A program made the translations under genes and the position numbers. Positions 18,527 to 27,231 of a stretch of DNA of 64,000 bases are shown piece by piece. A model generated the notes under the pieces. It was not told where the DNA came from. It searched no databases and saw only the letters and a list, made by a program, of their open reading frames with translations. This DNA comes from Pseudomonadales bacterium (lineage in GTDB: Bacteria; Pseudomonadota; Gammaproteobacteria; Pseudomonadales; Azotimanducaceae): positions 186,001 to 250,000 of the forward strand of contig JACKNX010000005.1 in assembly GCA_024234635.1 (NCBI GenBank). Reading direction: 5' to 3'. Every line of letters begins with the position of its first letter. Positions within the stretch are counted from its first letter, which is position 1.

Positions 18527-20157
18527 CCGCACACCCTGACACCCTGACGATGTCGATGTACGCCGACGGGGCGCTGCCTCCGGAAGCCGTCGCCGCCGTG
18601 GAGAAGCATGTCGGCACCTGTTCGACCTGCAGGGAGCAGGTGACGCTGCTGCGCCGGGAAGTGGACCTGCTCAATGAAACGCTGCGACGAACCGCGGTTG
18701 CGGAGCCGGACCTTCCGGCTCTGCCGCGGTTTTCGGCACCTGCTTCGTTTCGCGATTTTGCGCTCGCCAACCTGACCATCGGCCTGGTGTTCTGGCTGGG
18801 TCAGTTTCTGTGGAAGACGCTGCTGGGTGAGCTGGCCGTGGATATCGCGAGTCGCTTCGCGTCCATCTACGTTCCGGACACCTACCAGCTCGTGAATGCC
18901 TTTGTCATGCAACTACTCGAAAAGGGAACCGCCATGTTCTACAGCTATCTCAATGTTGTCGTTCTGGGTCTGCTGGTCATCGGCAGTCTGCTGGCAATCC
19001 TGAAGTACCGGAAAAACGGCTTGCCTCCCGCGGCCTGCATCGGGCTACTGGCACTGCCATTGCTTGCACCGACGCCAGCCGATGCCCTGGAGTTCTGGCG
19101 GGAGCCAACGGGCACGATCACCATCGCGGCGCATGAGGCGTACGACGATACGATGATCCTGGCCGCTGAAATGGTGCGCATCGAAGGCAATGTAACAGGC
19201 GATGTCATCGCCACGGGACGCTCCATCGAAGTGTCCGGCAACATCAGCGGCAATCTCATCGCCTTCGGCGACACGGTGCGCATCAGCGGCAAAGTGGGCG
19301 GCGCCACGATCAGTGCCGCATCGTCCCTGATGCTGGAGCATGCCGACGGCGCGGGCGACCTGTGGGGCGCCGCCAAGTTCATCAGCATCAACAGGGACTC
19401 GATCGTAGGTGGCAATGCCACACTGGCAGGCGACTCGGTGATGGTGGAAGGCAAGGTGGCACGCGATCTGACCGGATTTGCCGACACCATTGACGTGCGG
19501 GGTGAACTTGGCAGAACGCTGCGCGCATGGGCCGGTGCCATTCGCCTGGGCAATGACGCTCACGTGCACGGCAATGTCACGTATCACGCGGCAAGCAGGG
19601 ACAGCCTCAAGCAGGCGGGTTCCGCACGCATCGATGGTGAAGTCATCTACGAAGGACAGGCCGAGGATTTCGGCCACGAAAACCGCTACACCACCGCTAG
19701 GTTCTACCTGTGGCAACTGGCCCGGCTCGGTGCCGCCTTCCTGGTCGGACTGGCGCTGTTCTGGCTCGTACCGGGGTTGCAGTCGCTGTCCATCGCGGCG
19801 GGAATGGACAGCTTGCGCACGGCCGGACTCGGCCTGCTGGTACTGATTGCCGTGCCGATAATCGCCCTGTTAACGGCGTTCACGCTGGTCGGATTGCCAC
19901 TCGCACTGATCGCCGTTGCTGCGTGGATACTGGCGCTCTATCTGGCAAAGATCGTCCTCGGCGCCACGGTGGGGCGCATGCTGCTGGCTGATCGCGAAGG
20001 CATCATGCTGCCACTGCTGATCGGCCTGGCAATCGTACTGGTTGCCGGCAATCTTCCGTGGATCGGCGGCATCGTCGGCTTCGTGCTCACGCTCGTTGGC
20101 CTGGGACTACTGGCGCAATACCTCTGGAAGGCCGTGAACACATCACGCGCAGCGTGA
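18523..20157 (+). CDS. Anti-sigma factor (zf-HC2) fused to a bactofilin-like membrane protein
   Basis: 544 aa. Residues 1-45 are a zf-HC2 anti-sigma domain with ligands His29, Cys33 and Cys36 (HVGTCSTC). Membrane segments follow at about 85-105, 120-135 and 145-165. After a hydrophobic run ending LLAPTPADA, residues of about 190-380 form a repetitive beta-strand array with regular Gly-Asn/Gly-Lys turns (VRIEGNVTGDVIATG, IEVSGNISGNLIAFGD, VRISGKVGGATIS), as in polymer-forming bactofilin-like domains. At least four C-terminal membrane helices complete it. The layout suggests a sensor whose extracytoplasmic beta-helix reads envelope state and whose cytoplasmic zinc finger holds the co-encoded sigma factor. 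Standard anti-sigma factors are about 200-280 aa, so this is an unusual fusion. Confidence 0.8.
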   Translation: MTAHPDTLTMSMYADGALPPEAVAAVEKHVGTCSTCREQVTLLRREVDLLNETLRRTAVAEPDLPALPRFSAPASFRDFALANLTIGLVFWLGQFLWKTLLGELAVDIASRFASIYVPDTYQLVNAFVMQLLEKGTAMFYSYLNVVVLGLLVIGSLLAILKYRKNGLPPAACIGLLALPLLAPTPADALEFWREPTGTITIAAHEAYDDTMILAAEMVRIEGNVTGDVIATGRSIEVSGNISGNLIAFGDTVRISGKVGGATISAASSLMLEHADGAGDLWGAAKFISINRDSIVGGNATLAGDSVMVEGKVARDLTGFADTIDVRGELGRTLRAWAGAIRLGNDAHVHGNVTYHAASRDSLKQAGSARIDGEVIYEGQAEDFGHENRYTTARFYLWQLARLGAAFLVGLALFWLVPGLQSLSIAAGMDSLRTAGLGLLVLIAVPIIALLTAFTLVGLPLALIAVAAWILALYLAKIVLGATVGRMLLADREGIMLPLLIGLAIVLVAGNLPWIGGIVGFVLTLVGLGLLAQYLWKAVNTSRAA

Positions 20158-20177
20158 GCGCGCATCGCGGCATGCGT

Positions 20178-21188
20178 TCAGCCCGCGTCGACGACCCGTT
20201 GATCGATGGCCCCGAATATGGAGTGACCGGCCGCATCACGCATTTCAATGCGGATGCGGTCACCGGCCCGCATGAACGGCGTGGCGGGTTGGCCATCGCG
20301 AATCGTTTCAATCATGCGCAGTTCCGCCAGGCAGGAGTAGCCCACGCCGCCGTCCGCGATGGCGGAGCCATGTTCGGTACCCTGTTTGTTGGATACCGTG
20401 CCCGAGCCCACGATGCTGCCGGCGCCCAGGCTGCGGGTTCGTGCCGCGTGCGCGATGAGCCGGGGAAAGCTGAACGTCATGTCCACACCCGCGTTTGCTT
20501 TCCCGAACGGCTGGTCGTTGTAAGTACACAACAGCGGCAGATGGACGCGCCCATCGCGCCAGGCTGTGCCCAGTTCGTCGGGCGTCACGGCCACGGGTGA
20601 AAATGCGGTGGCGGGCTTGGACTGGAAGAAGCCAAAGCCCTTGTCGAGTTCGCCGGGAATGAGGCCGCGCAGAGAGACATCGTTCACGAGCATGAGCAAC
20701 CGGACGGCGACCGCCGCGGCGCTTTCATCCGCGCCCATCGCCACGTCGTCGGTGATAACAGCAATTTCGCCTTCGAAGTCGAGACCCCAGGCAGCGTCTC
20801 GCAGCGGGATGTCCTCCGAGGGACCCAGAAAACCGTCGCTACCGCCCTGGTACATGAGCGGATCATGCCAGAAGCTGGCGGGCATCTGCGCGCCGCGGGC
20901 ACGACGCACCAGCTCAACATGGTTGACGTAGGCGCTGCCATCCGCCCATTGATAGGCACGGGGCAACGGCGAGGCGCATACCCGCGGATCGAAGGGGAAG
21001 GCGTCCGATAATCTGTTCGCGTTCAGTTCCGCCGCAACGTCATGCAGCTCGTCGCCGACCCGCGCCCAATCATCCAGCGCCGCCTGAAGGGTGCAGGCGA
21101 TATCCGGAACCCGCACGGCCCGCGCAAGGTCACCGGAGACCACCACCAGTTCACCGTCGCGCCCGTTCCGCAGACTGGCAAGTTTCAC
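20178..21188 (-). CDS. Fumarylacetoacetate hydrolase-family protein
   Basis: 336 aa, GTG start with an AGGAG site 9 nt upstream. The FAH-fold core is visible in LDFEGEIAVITDDVAMG (metal-binding Glu-x-Glu), NDVSLRGLIPGE, GFFQSKPATAFSPVAVTPDELG and GAGSIVGSGTVSNKQG. Members cleave or decarboxylate acyl-pyruvates and fumarylacetoacetate in aromatic and tyrosine breakdown. Length and the GFFQSKP block fit fumarylacetoacetate hydrolase-like enzymes of about 330 aa, so a role after the 4-hydroxyphenylpyruvate dioxygenase 5 kb away is possible. The three glycosyltransferase genes in between are unrelated. Confidence 0.82.
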   Translation of the reverse strand: MKLASLRNGRDGELVVVSGDLARAVRVPDIACTLQAALDDWARVGDELHDVAAELNANRLSDAFPFDPRVCASPLPRAYQWADGSAYVNHVELVRRARGAQMPASFWHDPLMYQGGSDGFLGPSEDIPLRDAAWGLDFEGEIAVITDDVAMGADESAAAVAVRLLMLVNDVSLRGLIPGELDKGFGFFQSKPATAFSPVAVTPDELGTAWRDGRVHLPLLCTYNDQPFGKANAGVDMTFSFPRLIAHAARTRSLGAGSIVGSGTVSNKQGTEHGSAIADGGVGYSCLAELRMIETIRDGQPATPFMRAGDRIRIEMRDAAGHSIFGAIDQRVVDAG

Positions 21189-21537
21189 AAGCGTAGGCTC
21201 CTACTCAGTTACCACCCTCCCGCTCCAGGCACAGAGTGGGCATTACAGTGATTGCTGTCTGTCACCGGCATGCATCGTCGTTCACACGACCATCGACCAC
21301 CTTCATCGGAAAATCATGGAGTACGTTGCGGGGCCGATGGCTTGAAGTGCGCGCACCGGGGAGACGACTCACCCGCCAGCTGTATCGCTGGCCGTTCCCG
21401 CCCGGTGAAAGCGAAGCGTGGCGCGAACTGCAACCCGCGCTATCGTGGTTGACAGCACCTCGACAGGATGCAGCCAGCGAGCCCTGTACTTTCCTGGACA
21501 TCGGCGTCCGCACCTGGAAATTCATGAGAATTGCGGG
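21189..21537. other. Intergenic stretch without a recognisable gene
   Basis: 349 bp between the FAH-family gene and the end of the glycosyltransferase operon. Short open frames exist on the plus strand (the longest ends at 21541), but none has a recognisable family, a ribosome site or convincing composition. The left edge must hold the promoter of the FAH-family gene. Confidence 0.4.
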
Positions 21538-22686
21538 CTAGCAACCGTTACGCGCCAGAGCTTCCCGATACACCGACTCGTATCGGGCGGCAATGACGGG
21601 CCAATAAAATTTCCTGACCTCCTCCGCACCACGCGCACCAACTCGAGTGCGCAACTCCACGTTGTTCACGAGACTCCGGAGCGCCGCATCCAACGCATCG
21701 TCATCGTGCGCGGGTACCCGAAGGCACGAGCCCTCCGCAAGCATTCCGCTGACGCCCGCACCGGTGCTGAGAACACAAGGTTTGCCGGCGCGCATTCCTT
21801 CAAGGGCCGTGATACTGAAGGACTCGACGACCGAAGGCACCAGAATGACATCCGCAGCCTGCAGATACTCGGCAACGGCTTCCGGCTTGATTTCACCAAC
21901 CACAAAGACCACGTCGTCAATGCCCAGCGCCTTCGCCTCCGACAGGATCGATTCGCCCTCCCTGCCAACCAGCAGGTAGGCAATATCAAGCCCCTGCTGT
22001 CGCAAGCGCGCAACCGAACGCAACGCGTTGCGGAAACCTTTCACCGGATGATTTCTTCCGACGGAAACCATCAAAGCGGTAGAACTCCCTACACCCAGTG
22101 CCTTGCGCACGGCATCAGGACGACCTTCCGGACATTCCTCTGGCCATATCCCATTGGGCACGATGCGCACTGCGCTCTCCTGGGCGCCCAGCTTCAGGAG
22201 CTCATCAAAGATTGGCGGCGAGATGGCGGTAAGCAAATCCATTGCGGATATATTCCGTCGAACCGCTCGGTCCACCTCAGGATCATTGCGCGCCCCCCAG
22301 CCGGTTGAGGTATCCAGGAGTACATCATTGCCGTGTGGCGTGCCTATCAGCCGGGCACGCCCACCAAGGCGCCGATAACAGCGCACCCAGGTACTCGGTG
22401 CAATCAGATTGTGTGCATGTACCACGTCGATGCTATATCGCAGTGCAACGGAGGCGATTTTCGCCACGGCCATGGTGTCCACGAGATGCAGCCGACCATA
22501 CCCTTTGAACCCGAATCGATGCACGGAATATGGGTAGGTACTGTCCGACGTTTCGAGATCAGTGCGGGGCGTGACGACGTGCACCTGGTGTCCTCTTTCG
22601 GTCAGAGCCAACGCCAGATTGTGCACTACGACTTCCAACCCCCCGACCAGCGGAAGGTAGGTCGATGTAACAAAGCAGATATTCAC
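21538..22686 (-). CDS. Glycosyltransferase, GT4-like
   Basis: 382 aa from a GTG at 22686 that overlaps the upstream stop codon (GTGA). The N-terminal Rossmann domain begins NICFVTSTYLPLVGGLEVVVHNLA, the usual acceptor-side opening with a GG loop. The C-terminal domain has VSVGRNHPVKGF and the nucleotide-sugar EX7E motif in ESFSITALEGMRAGKP. Cytoplasmic retaining transferase, probably acting on a surface polysaccharide. Last of a three-gene overlapping cluster with lower GC than its surroundings. Confidence 0.88.
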   Translation of the reverse strand: MNICFVTSTYLPLVGGLEVVVHNLALALTERGHQVHVVTPRTDLETSDSTYPYSVHRFGFKGYGRLHLVDTMAVAKIASVALRYSIDVVHAHNLIAPSTWVRCYRRLGGRARLIGTPHGNDVLLDTSTGWGARNDPEVDRAVRRNISAMDLLTAISPPIFDELLKLGAQESAVRIVPNGIWPEECPEGRPDAVRKALGVGSSTALMVSVGRNHPVKGFRNALRSVARLRQQGLDIAYLLVGREGESILSEAKALGIDDVVFVVGEIKPEAVAEYLQAADVILVPSVVESFSITALEGMRAGKPCVLSTGAGVSGMLAEGSCLRVPAHDDDALDAALRSLVNNVELRTRVGARGAEEVRKFYWPVIAARYESVYREALARNGC

Positions 22687-23879
22687 AGCAATGCAAACGC
22701 TGTCAGGACCTTCCCGCAGAAGGCCTGGTAGGAGTGCTCGCGTTGAACATACGCAAACGCCTGTCGTGAGCACGCAAGACGACGGTCGAAATTCTCCGTC
22801 AGATCAACGATATGCTGGACCAGCTCCGCCGAATCCTTACCAACTGCGACGCTTTCTTCCGGAAGATCCGCGAGGCCGTGCACCCCGTCTGGCGATGTGA
22901 CTACGGGCAGACCAGCCGCCATGGCATCCAGAACCTTTGTCTTTATCCCACCTCCGCTGAAGATGGGAAACAATGCGATATCCATGGTGGAAAAGGCATC
23001 CTGCAATTTTTCCACGAATCCGTGAATCTGAATGCGGTCGCGAAAGGCGCTGTTTTGCACCAGAGCCCCGAACTTTTCCGTACCTGGCCCCACGACGTGT
23101 ATCTGGAATCCATCTCCGAGCACGGTCACGAGACGAGGCAACATCTGATCGATGATGTACTCGAACGATTGTCTGTTGGGCGGGTGATTGTAGGCCCCCA
23201 GAAAAAGAATATTGCATATCCGCTTTTGCAACGGCGGTTCGTATCGCACGTCCGCATTCGCAATGTGCGGAATGTGTACGGCATGTTCAGGCAGTCGCTT
23301 GAGCTCTTCCGGATTGAGAAATATCTTCAGGTCAATGACACTGTCCAGCCGCTTCTCGAAGAACAACAGTTTCGCGGCATCCAGGCGAAGCACCAGTCTC
23401 TGCACCAGGGACCTCTGGTCGTTTGCCATCCGGCGAATCACTTCATGATGCAGATCGTGATAGACCACGACCTGTTTACAGAGATCCTTTATCGAGAACG
23501 CGTATTTCGTGTACCAAAGGCTTTCGTAGTGGATCACCTCTATTGCATAGGTACGAACCAGCCGATGAATTTCCGCCAGACCGTCCGCATGCGTGGCATC
23601 GACCATGTGAGAAATCGGGTAACTAAAGAGGGATCTGACAACGCCGGCAAACCGGCCACGCTTTCTGGCCTCCCTGAAATGAAGAAAAGATACGCTCACC
23701 ACGCCAAGCGGACCGAGTTGGGAGAGCGCGTCTTCCGGCAGGTGACCATCACTCGGCAAAAAAAAGAGACAGTGAACCTCATGCTGTTCTGCCAGCGCCC
23801 GAATCATGTAGTACGCATGCTGACGGCTGCCCATGTTCATCGGAAACGGGTAGCTGGAAACGAACAGAACGCGCTTCAT
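22683..23879 (-). CDS. Glycosyltransferase, GT4-like
   Basis: 398 aa from MKRVLFVSSYPFPMNMGSR at 23879, which overlaps the preceding stop (ATGA). It has two Rossmann-like halves: an N-terminal domain with VVVYHDLHHEVIRR and a C-terminal domain with NILFLGAYNHPPNRQSFEYI and the donor-binding stretch FPIFSGGGIKTKVLDAMAAGLPVV. The acidic residue of the usual EX7E motif is shifted, as in the sub-group with GxxxKVLEAMA. Probable exopolysaccharide or lipopolysaccharide glycosyltransferase. Codon use is more AT-rich than in the flanking catabolic genes. Confidence 0.85.
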   Translation of the reverse strand: MKRVLFVSSYPFPMNMGSRQHAYYMIRALAEQHEVHCLFFLPSDGHLPEDALSQLGPLGVVSVSFLHFREARKRGRFAGVVRSLFSYPISHMVDATHADGLAEIHRLVRTYAIEVIHYESLWYTKYAFSIKDLCKQVVVYHDLHHEVIRRMANDQRSLVQRLVLRLDAAKLLFFEKRLDSVIDLKIFLNPEELKRLPEHAVHIPHIANADVRYEPPLQKRICNILFLGAYNHPPNRQSFEYIIDQMLPRLVTVLGDGFQIHVVGPGTEKFGALVQNSAFRDRIQIHGFVEKLQDAFSTMDIALFPIFSGGGIKTKVLDAMAAGLPVVTSPDGVHGLADLPEESVAVGKDSAELVQHIVDLTENFDRRLACSRQAFAYVQREHSYQAFCGKVLTAFALL

Positions 23880-25042
23880 GCTCGGTCCCGGAGAACGGAT
23901 TTCAGCACGTTCACCTGTCGCTGGTTCCACTCTGTCGCATAGGCCAGCCCGGCCTTTTCGATAGCTGTTCGCCGCGCAGAGTCTGATAGCAGTGCGATCA
24001 CGGCTGCGGATAGTCCGTCGGCGTCGTTCGCCACAAGGAAAGCCCTTCCCACCGCATCTTCCATGCCTTCGGCACCGATGCTCGTGGTCACCAGAGCTTT
24101 GCCAAAGCCCAAGGCTTCGATGTTCTTTATTTTCAGACCCGTTCCAACTCGTACGGGGTTGATCACGACATCGGCCTGGGTATAGCAGGAGACCAGTTCG
24201 TCCGGCACACCCAAGCTGATGACCGAATCGCTCCAGTAGTCATCGAGTTTTCTGGTCACCGGTCCCGCAATCAACACTCTGGCGTTTGCACACTTCGCGA
24301 GTACTTTCGGAAAAGCCTCCTTCAGGAAGAACTCGATTGCATCGAGGTTCGCCTGGTTTGCGGAACCAATGAAGAGGAGGTTTGCGGCATGCGTGCCGGG
24401 AGAGGATATCGGGTGCAGATCAACTGCGTGCCCGATGGTAACCGTATGCCTGCCAGTCAGATCGGCGAAGTAGCGATTCTCCAGATCCTGAATTGCGATG
24501 ACGACGTCCGCGCGCCGCAGTCCCTTGCGTTCGCCACGTCGGGTGGTCGAAAACCAGTTGTAGTGCTCGCCGTTGCGGGTATACAGGCGGTGGCGGTTTG
24601 CCATGACATCATGCGTATCGATCAAGCGGATGACGTCGTCCGGGAAATTGCACAATGCCCGCGACAGAAACACATACTCCACGAGCACCGCATCAAATGC
24701 GTACCGGGCATGGAGCTGCCGCAACCACGCATCAATGGCACCGTCGTACCAGTCATCGACTCCCAACTGGTAACGAAGCTCCGATTTGAGGGTATTACCC
24801 ACCTTGCGCCGAACCCTGAACAAGAAGCGCTCCGGCCTTTCGTACGGTAGGACGTGATAGTGCGCCGCGCCCCAGCAGGCTTGCATCGCCTCATCGTCAC
24901 CCATTTCCCACTGTACATGGGCGAAATGCAGGTCATGACCTAACGCGCGTATGAGCGATGCGAGCTTGAACACCCTGGCGCGATTGCCTGCCGTCGCGGG
25001 GTGCGATGGCACGGGCGTGAGCAGTAAAATCCTTTTATTCAT
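23876..25042 (-). CDS. Glycosyltransferase, GT4-like
   Basis: 388 aa, ATG at 25042. Opening ILLLTPVPSHPATAGNRARVFKLA and middle block VIRLIDTHDVMANRH are typical of the N-terminal acceptor domain. The C-terminal domain shows NLLFIGSANQANLDAIEFF and VRVGTGLKIKNIEALGFGKALVTTSIGAEG, the donor-sugar region. First gene of the three-glycosyltransferase operon; no polymerase, flippase or nucleotide-sugar gene is beside it, so the rest of the surface-glycan pathway must lie elsewhere. Confidence 0.85.
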   Translation of the reverse strand: MNKRILLLTPVPSHPATAGNRARVFKLASLIRALGHDLHFAHVQWEMGDDEAMQACWGAAHYHVLPYERPERFLFRVRRKVGNTLKSELRYQLGVDDWYDGAIDAWLRQLHARYAFDAVLVEYVFLSRALCNFPDDVIRLIDTHDVMANRHRLYTRNGEHYNWFSTTRRGERKGLRRADVVIAIQDLENRYFADLTGRHTVTIGHAVDLHPISSPGTHAANLLFIGSANQANLDAIEFFLKEAFPKVLAKCANARVLIAGPVTRKLDDYWSDSVISLGVPDELVSCYTQADVVINPVRVGTGLKIKNIEALGFGKALVTTSIGAEGMEDAVGRAFLVANDADGLSAAVIALLSDSARRTAIEKAGLAYATEWNQRQVNVLKSVLRDRA

Positions 25043-25404
25043 TGCAGCACTGAAAGATCATCATCACGGTCGATCCGGAGCGGACAGTAGCAGACCCGCA
25101 CTCTCTGCGGTCGTGAACCTTCCTGACAACCGTGCGCAAGCGGGCATCGCGCCGCATGGCGGCACCCGCCTGGCAACGGTCACTCCGTTCAGTCGACCCG
25201 GCAGCCCGCCCGGCCGGTACGTGCACAACCCGCCATTCGCAGCCATTCTGATTTCAGGCGCTCGTCAGCGAAGTGTTCGAACTCACAATCACGCAAGTAA
25301 AAACTATCAATTTGTCCGACGCGCCGGCGCATCGACCGCCAGATGCACCCTCACAGGAAAGCCCAACAACCCGTCACCTGTCGGTTTGGGACGACTTGAC
25401 CTCA
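25043..25404. other. Intergenic stretch without a recognisable gene
   Basis: 362 bp between the first glycosyltransferase gene and the VOC-family gene. Only short, unconvincing open frames occur. It should contain the promoter of the glycosyltransferase operon, and there is a local AT-rich run around 25290-25315, but no clear promoter or terminator could be defined. Confidence 0.4.
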
Positions 25405-25941
25405 TCACGTCGTAAAGGTTTTTTGGTGCAACCAAGCCGCATGGCGCGGCGCGCGGCGGGTGACGCTCCATTCTTCCAGCATCGGTTCTGCCACTTCCCG
25501 CAGGCGGCGCATCTCATCATCCGTGCCCTTGTCCGCCGCCAGTTCCAGCCGGTGGCCGTTGGGGTCGAAGAAGTAGATGGAATCGAAGATACCGTGGTCG
25601 ATGGGGCCGAGAACTTCGATGCCCAGGCCTTCGATGTGCGCCTTGCAAGCTTCGAGGGTCGCGAAATCGTCCACCTTGAAGGCAATGTGCTGCACCCATG
25701 CGGGGGTGTTGGGGTCGCGCCCCATCGGCGGCGAGTTGGGCAGTTCGAAAAAGGCGAGAACGTTGCCACCGCCTGCATCCATGAAGACGTGCATGTACGG
25801 GTCCGGCGCCTTGGTGGACGGCACGTGGTCCTCCGCGATGGCCAGTTTGAAGTCCATTCCCAGCACCTGCTGATAGAACCGTACGGTTTCCTTCGCGTCG
25901 GCGCAGCGATAGGCCACGTGATGCATACCCTTCAGATTCAT
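25405..25941 (-). CDS. VOC (glyoxalase/dioxygenase)-superfamily protein
   Basis: 178 aa. It opens GMHHVAYRCADAKETVRFYQ, the start of a VOC beta-alpha-beta-beta-beta module with a metal-ligand His, and has a second module start WVQHIAFKVDDFATL and an ending FFDPNGHRLEL with the usual Glu ligand. Two modules in one chain can form a complete mononuclear metal site. Its ATG overlaps the hppD stop codon (ATGA at 25938-25941), so it is co-translated with hppD and probably acts in the same tyrosine/homogentisate route or on a related ring-cleavage product. Confidence 0.82.
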   Translation of the reverse strand: MNLKGMHHVAYRCADAKETVRFYQQVLGMDFKLAIAEDHVPSTKAPDPYMHVFMDAGGGNVLAFFELPNSPPMGRDPNTPAWVQHIAFKVDDFATLEACKAHIEGLGIEVLGPIDHGIFDSIYFFDPNGHRLELAADKGTDDEMRRLREVAEPMLEEWSVTRRAPRHAAWLHQKTFTT

Positions 25942-27023
25942 GCTGCGCTCCCGATGACACCCCGGCGCATCTGATCACGCTCCATGGATTCGAACAATGC
26001 CTTGAAGTTGCCTTCACCGAAGCCCTGGTCGCGCTTTCTCTGGATGAACTCGAAGAAGATGGGCCCGACCAGCGTCTCGGAGAAGATCTGCAGCAGCAGG
26101 CGCACATCGCCGCCCTCCGTGCTGCCGTCCAGCAGGATGCCGCGCGCGCGCAGGTCAGCCACCGGCTCACCATGTCCCGGCAGCCGCTCCGCCAGCATCT
26201 CGTAGTACGCGTCGGGCGGCGGTGTCATGAAACGCACGCCCCGTGCTTTCAGGCGATCCCAGACCGCAACCAGATCGTCGCAGGCAAACGCAATATGCTG
26301 GATACCCTCGCCGTTGTACTGCAGGAGAAATTCCTCGATCTGGCCCCCGGCCCCCGTGCCGCGGGCCTCTTCGTTCAGCGGGATACGGATGCGCCCGTCC
26401 GGCGCCGTCATCGCCCGGGAGGAGAGACCGGTCTGTTCGCCGCGGATGTCGAAATGGCGGATCTCGCGGAAGTTGAAGTACTTCTCGTAGAAACGCGCCC
26501 AGTAATCCATGCGGCCGCGGTAGACATTGTGCGTGAGGTGATCGATGTCCGTCAGACCAAGGCCCTGCGGATACGGCGCCACGCCATCGAGGTAGTGGAA
26601 GTCGATGTCATAGATGCTCATCCCCCGGGCGTAGCGGTCGATCAGATAGAGCGGGGCGCCGCCGATACCGCGAATGGCGGGCAACCGCAGCTCCATCGGG
26701 CCCGTGGGAATCTCGATGGGCTGGGCGCCGAGTTCCAGTGCCCGCGCGTAGGCAAGGTGCGCATCCTTTACCCGGAATGCCAGACCGCAGGCGCTCGGTC
26801 CATGTTCTTCGGCGTAGTAGGCGGCAAGGCTCCGTGGCTCGTAGTTGACGATGAGATTGATCTCCCCCTGCCGCCACAGGTGCACCGCCTTGGAACGGTG
26901 CCGGGCAACCTCCGTAAAACCCAGTTGCCGGAACACCGGTTCGATAACACCGGGCGACGGCGCGCAGAATTCGACAAATTCGAAGCCGTCGAGGCCCATG
27001 GGATTTTTCGGGTTGATTGTCAC
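25938..27023 (-). CDS. hppD: 4-Hydroxyphenylpyruvate dioxygenase
   Basis: 361 aa from GTG at 27023, which has AAGGGG 6 nt upstream; the open frame extends further but without a ribosome site. Two VOC half-domains: GFEFVEFCAP at the start and IDHLTHNVYRGRMDYWARFYEKYFNFRE in the C-terminal half. The C-terminal Fe(II) ligands are the His in DIDHLTHNV, the His in GIQHIAFACDD and the Glu in GPIFFEFIQRK. It converts 4-hydroxyphenylpyruvate to homogentisate. Length fits bacterial enzymes (about 357). The coupled VOC gene lies downstream, and an Lrp/AsnC regulator is divergent across a 208-bp region containing a perfect palindrome. Confidence 0.93.
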   Translation of the reverse strand: MTINPKNPMGLDGFEFVEFCAPSPGVIEPVFRQLGFTEVARHRSKAVHLWRQGEINLIVNYEPRSLAAYYAEEHGPSACGLAFRVKDAHLAYARALELGAQPIEIPTGPMELRLPAIRGIGGAPLYLIDRYARGMSIYDIDFHYLDGVAPYPQGLGLTDIDHLTHNVYRGRMDYWARFYEKYFNFREIRHFDIRGEQTGLSSRAMTAPDGRIRIPLNEEARGTGAGGQIEEFLLQYNGEGIQHIAFACDDLVAVWDRLKARGVRFMTPPPDAYYEMLAERLPGHGEPVADLRARGILLDGSTEGGDVRLLLQIFSETLVGPIFFEFIQRKRDQGFGEGNFKALFESMERDQMRRGVIGSAA

Positions 27024-27043
27024 TGGCGACCCCTTACTAAGCT

Positions 27044-27057
27044 CGAACGATCGTTCG
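27044..27057. promoter_or_regulatory. 14-bp perfect palindrome upstream of hppD (candidate operator)
   Basis: CGAACGATCGTTCG, beginning 21 nt before the hppD GTG in the hppD/Lrp intergenic region. Perfect palindromes of this size near a start usually mark a repressor or activator site. The sequence looks more like a TetR-type operator than the looser AT-rich Lrp site, so the protein that binds it is uncertain. Confidence 0.55.
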
Positions 27058-27231
27058 TTAGTTTGATTTGACGTTCCAGAATCCGCGTGCCCGACATTCA
27101 GCCGGCCCACAGGGACGGAGAAATCAGTCTAGGCCAGCCCGCCGGAAGAGATTCGCCGGATCATCGAAACCAGATGCCTTGAGACGAAGGATTTGTTCTA
27201 TGATTTCGCTGTTTCAGCAATATTTCTCCCC

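Noticed and set aside
21236..21541. 101-residue plus-strand open frame in the gap before the glycosyltransferases
   Set aside because: No recognisable family, no ribosome site and poor composition; it could be an old gene remnant but cannot be supported.
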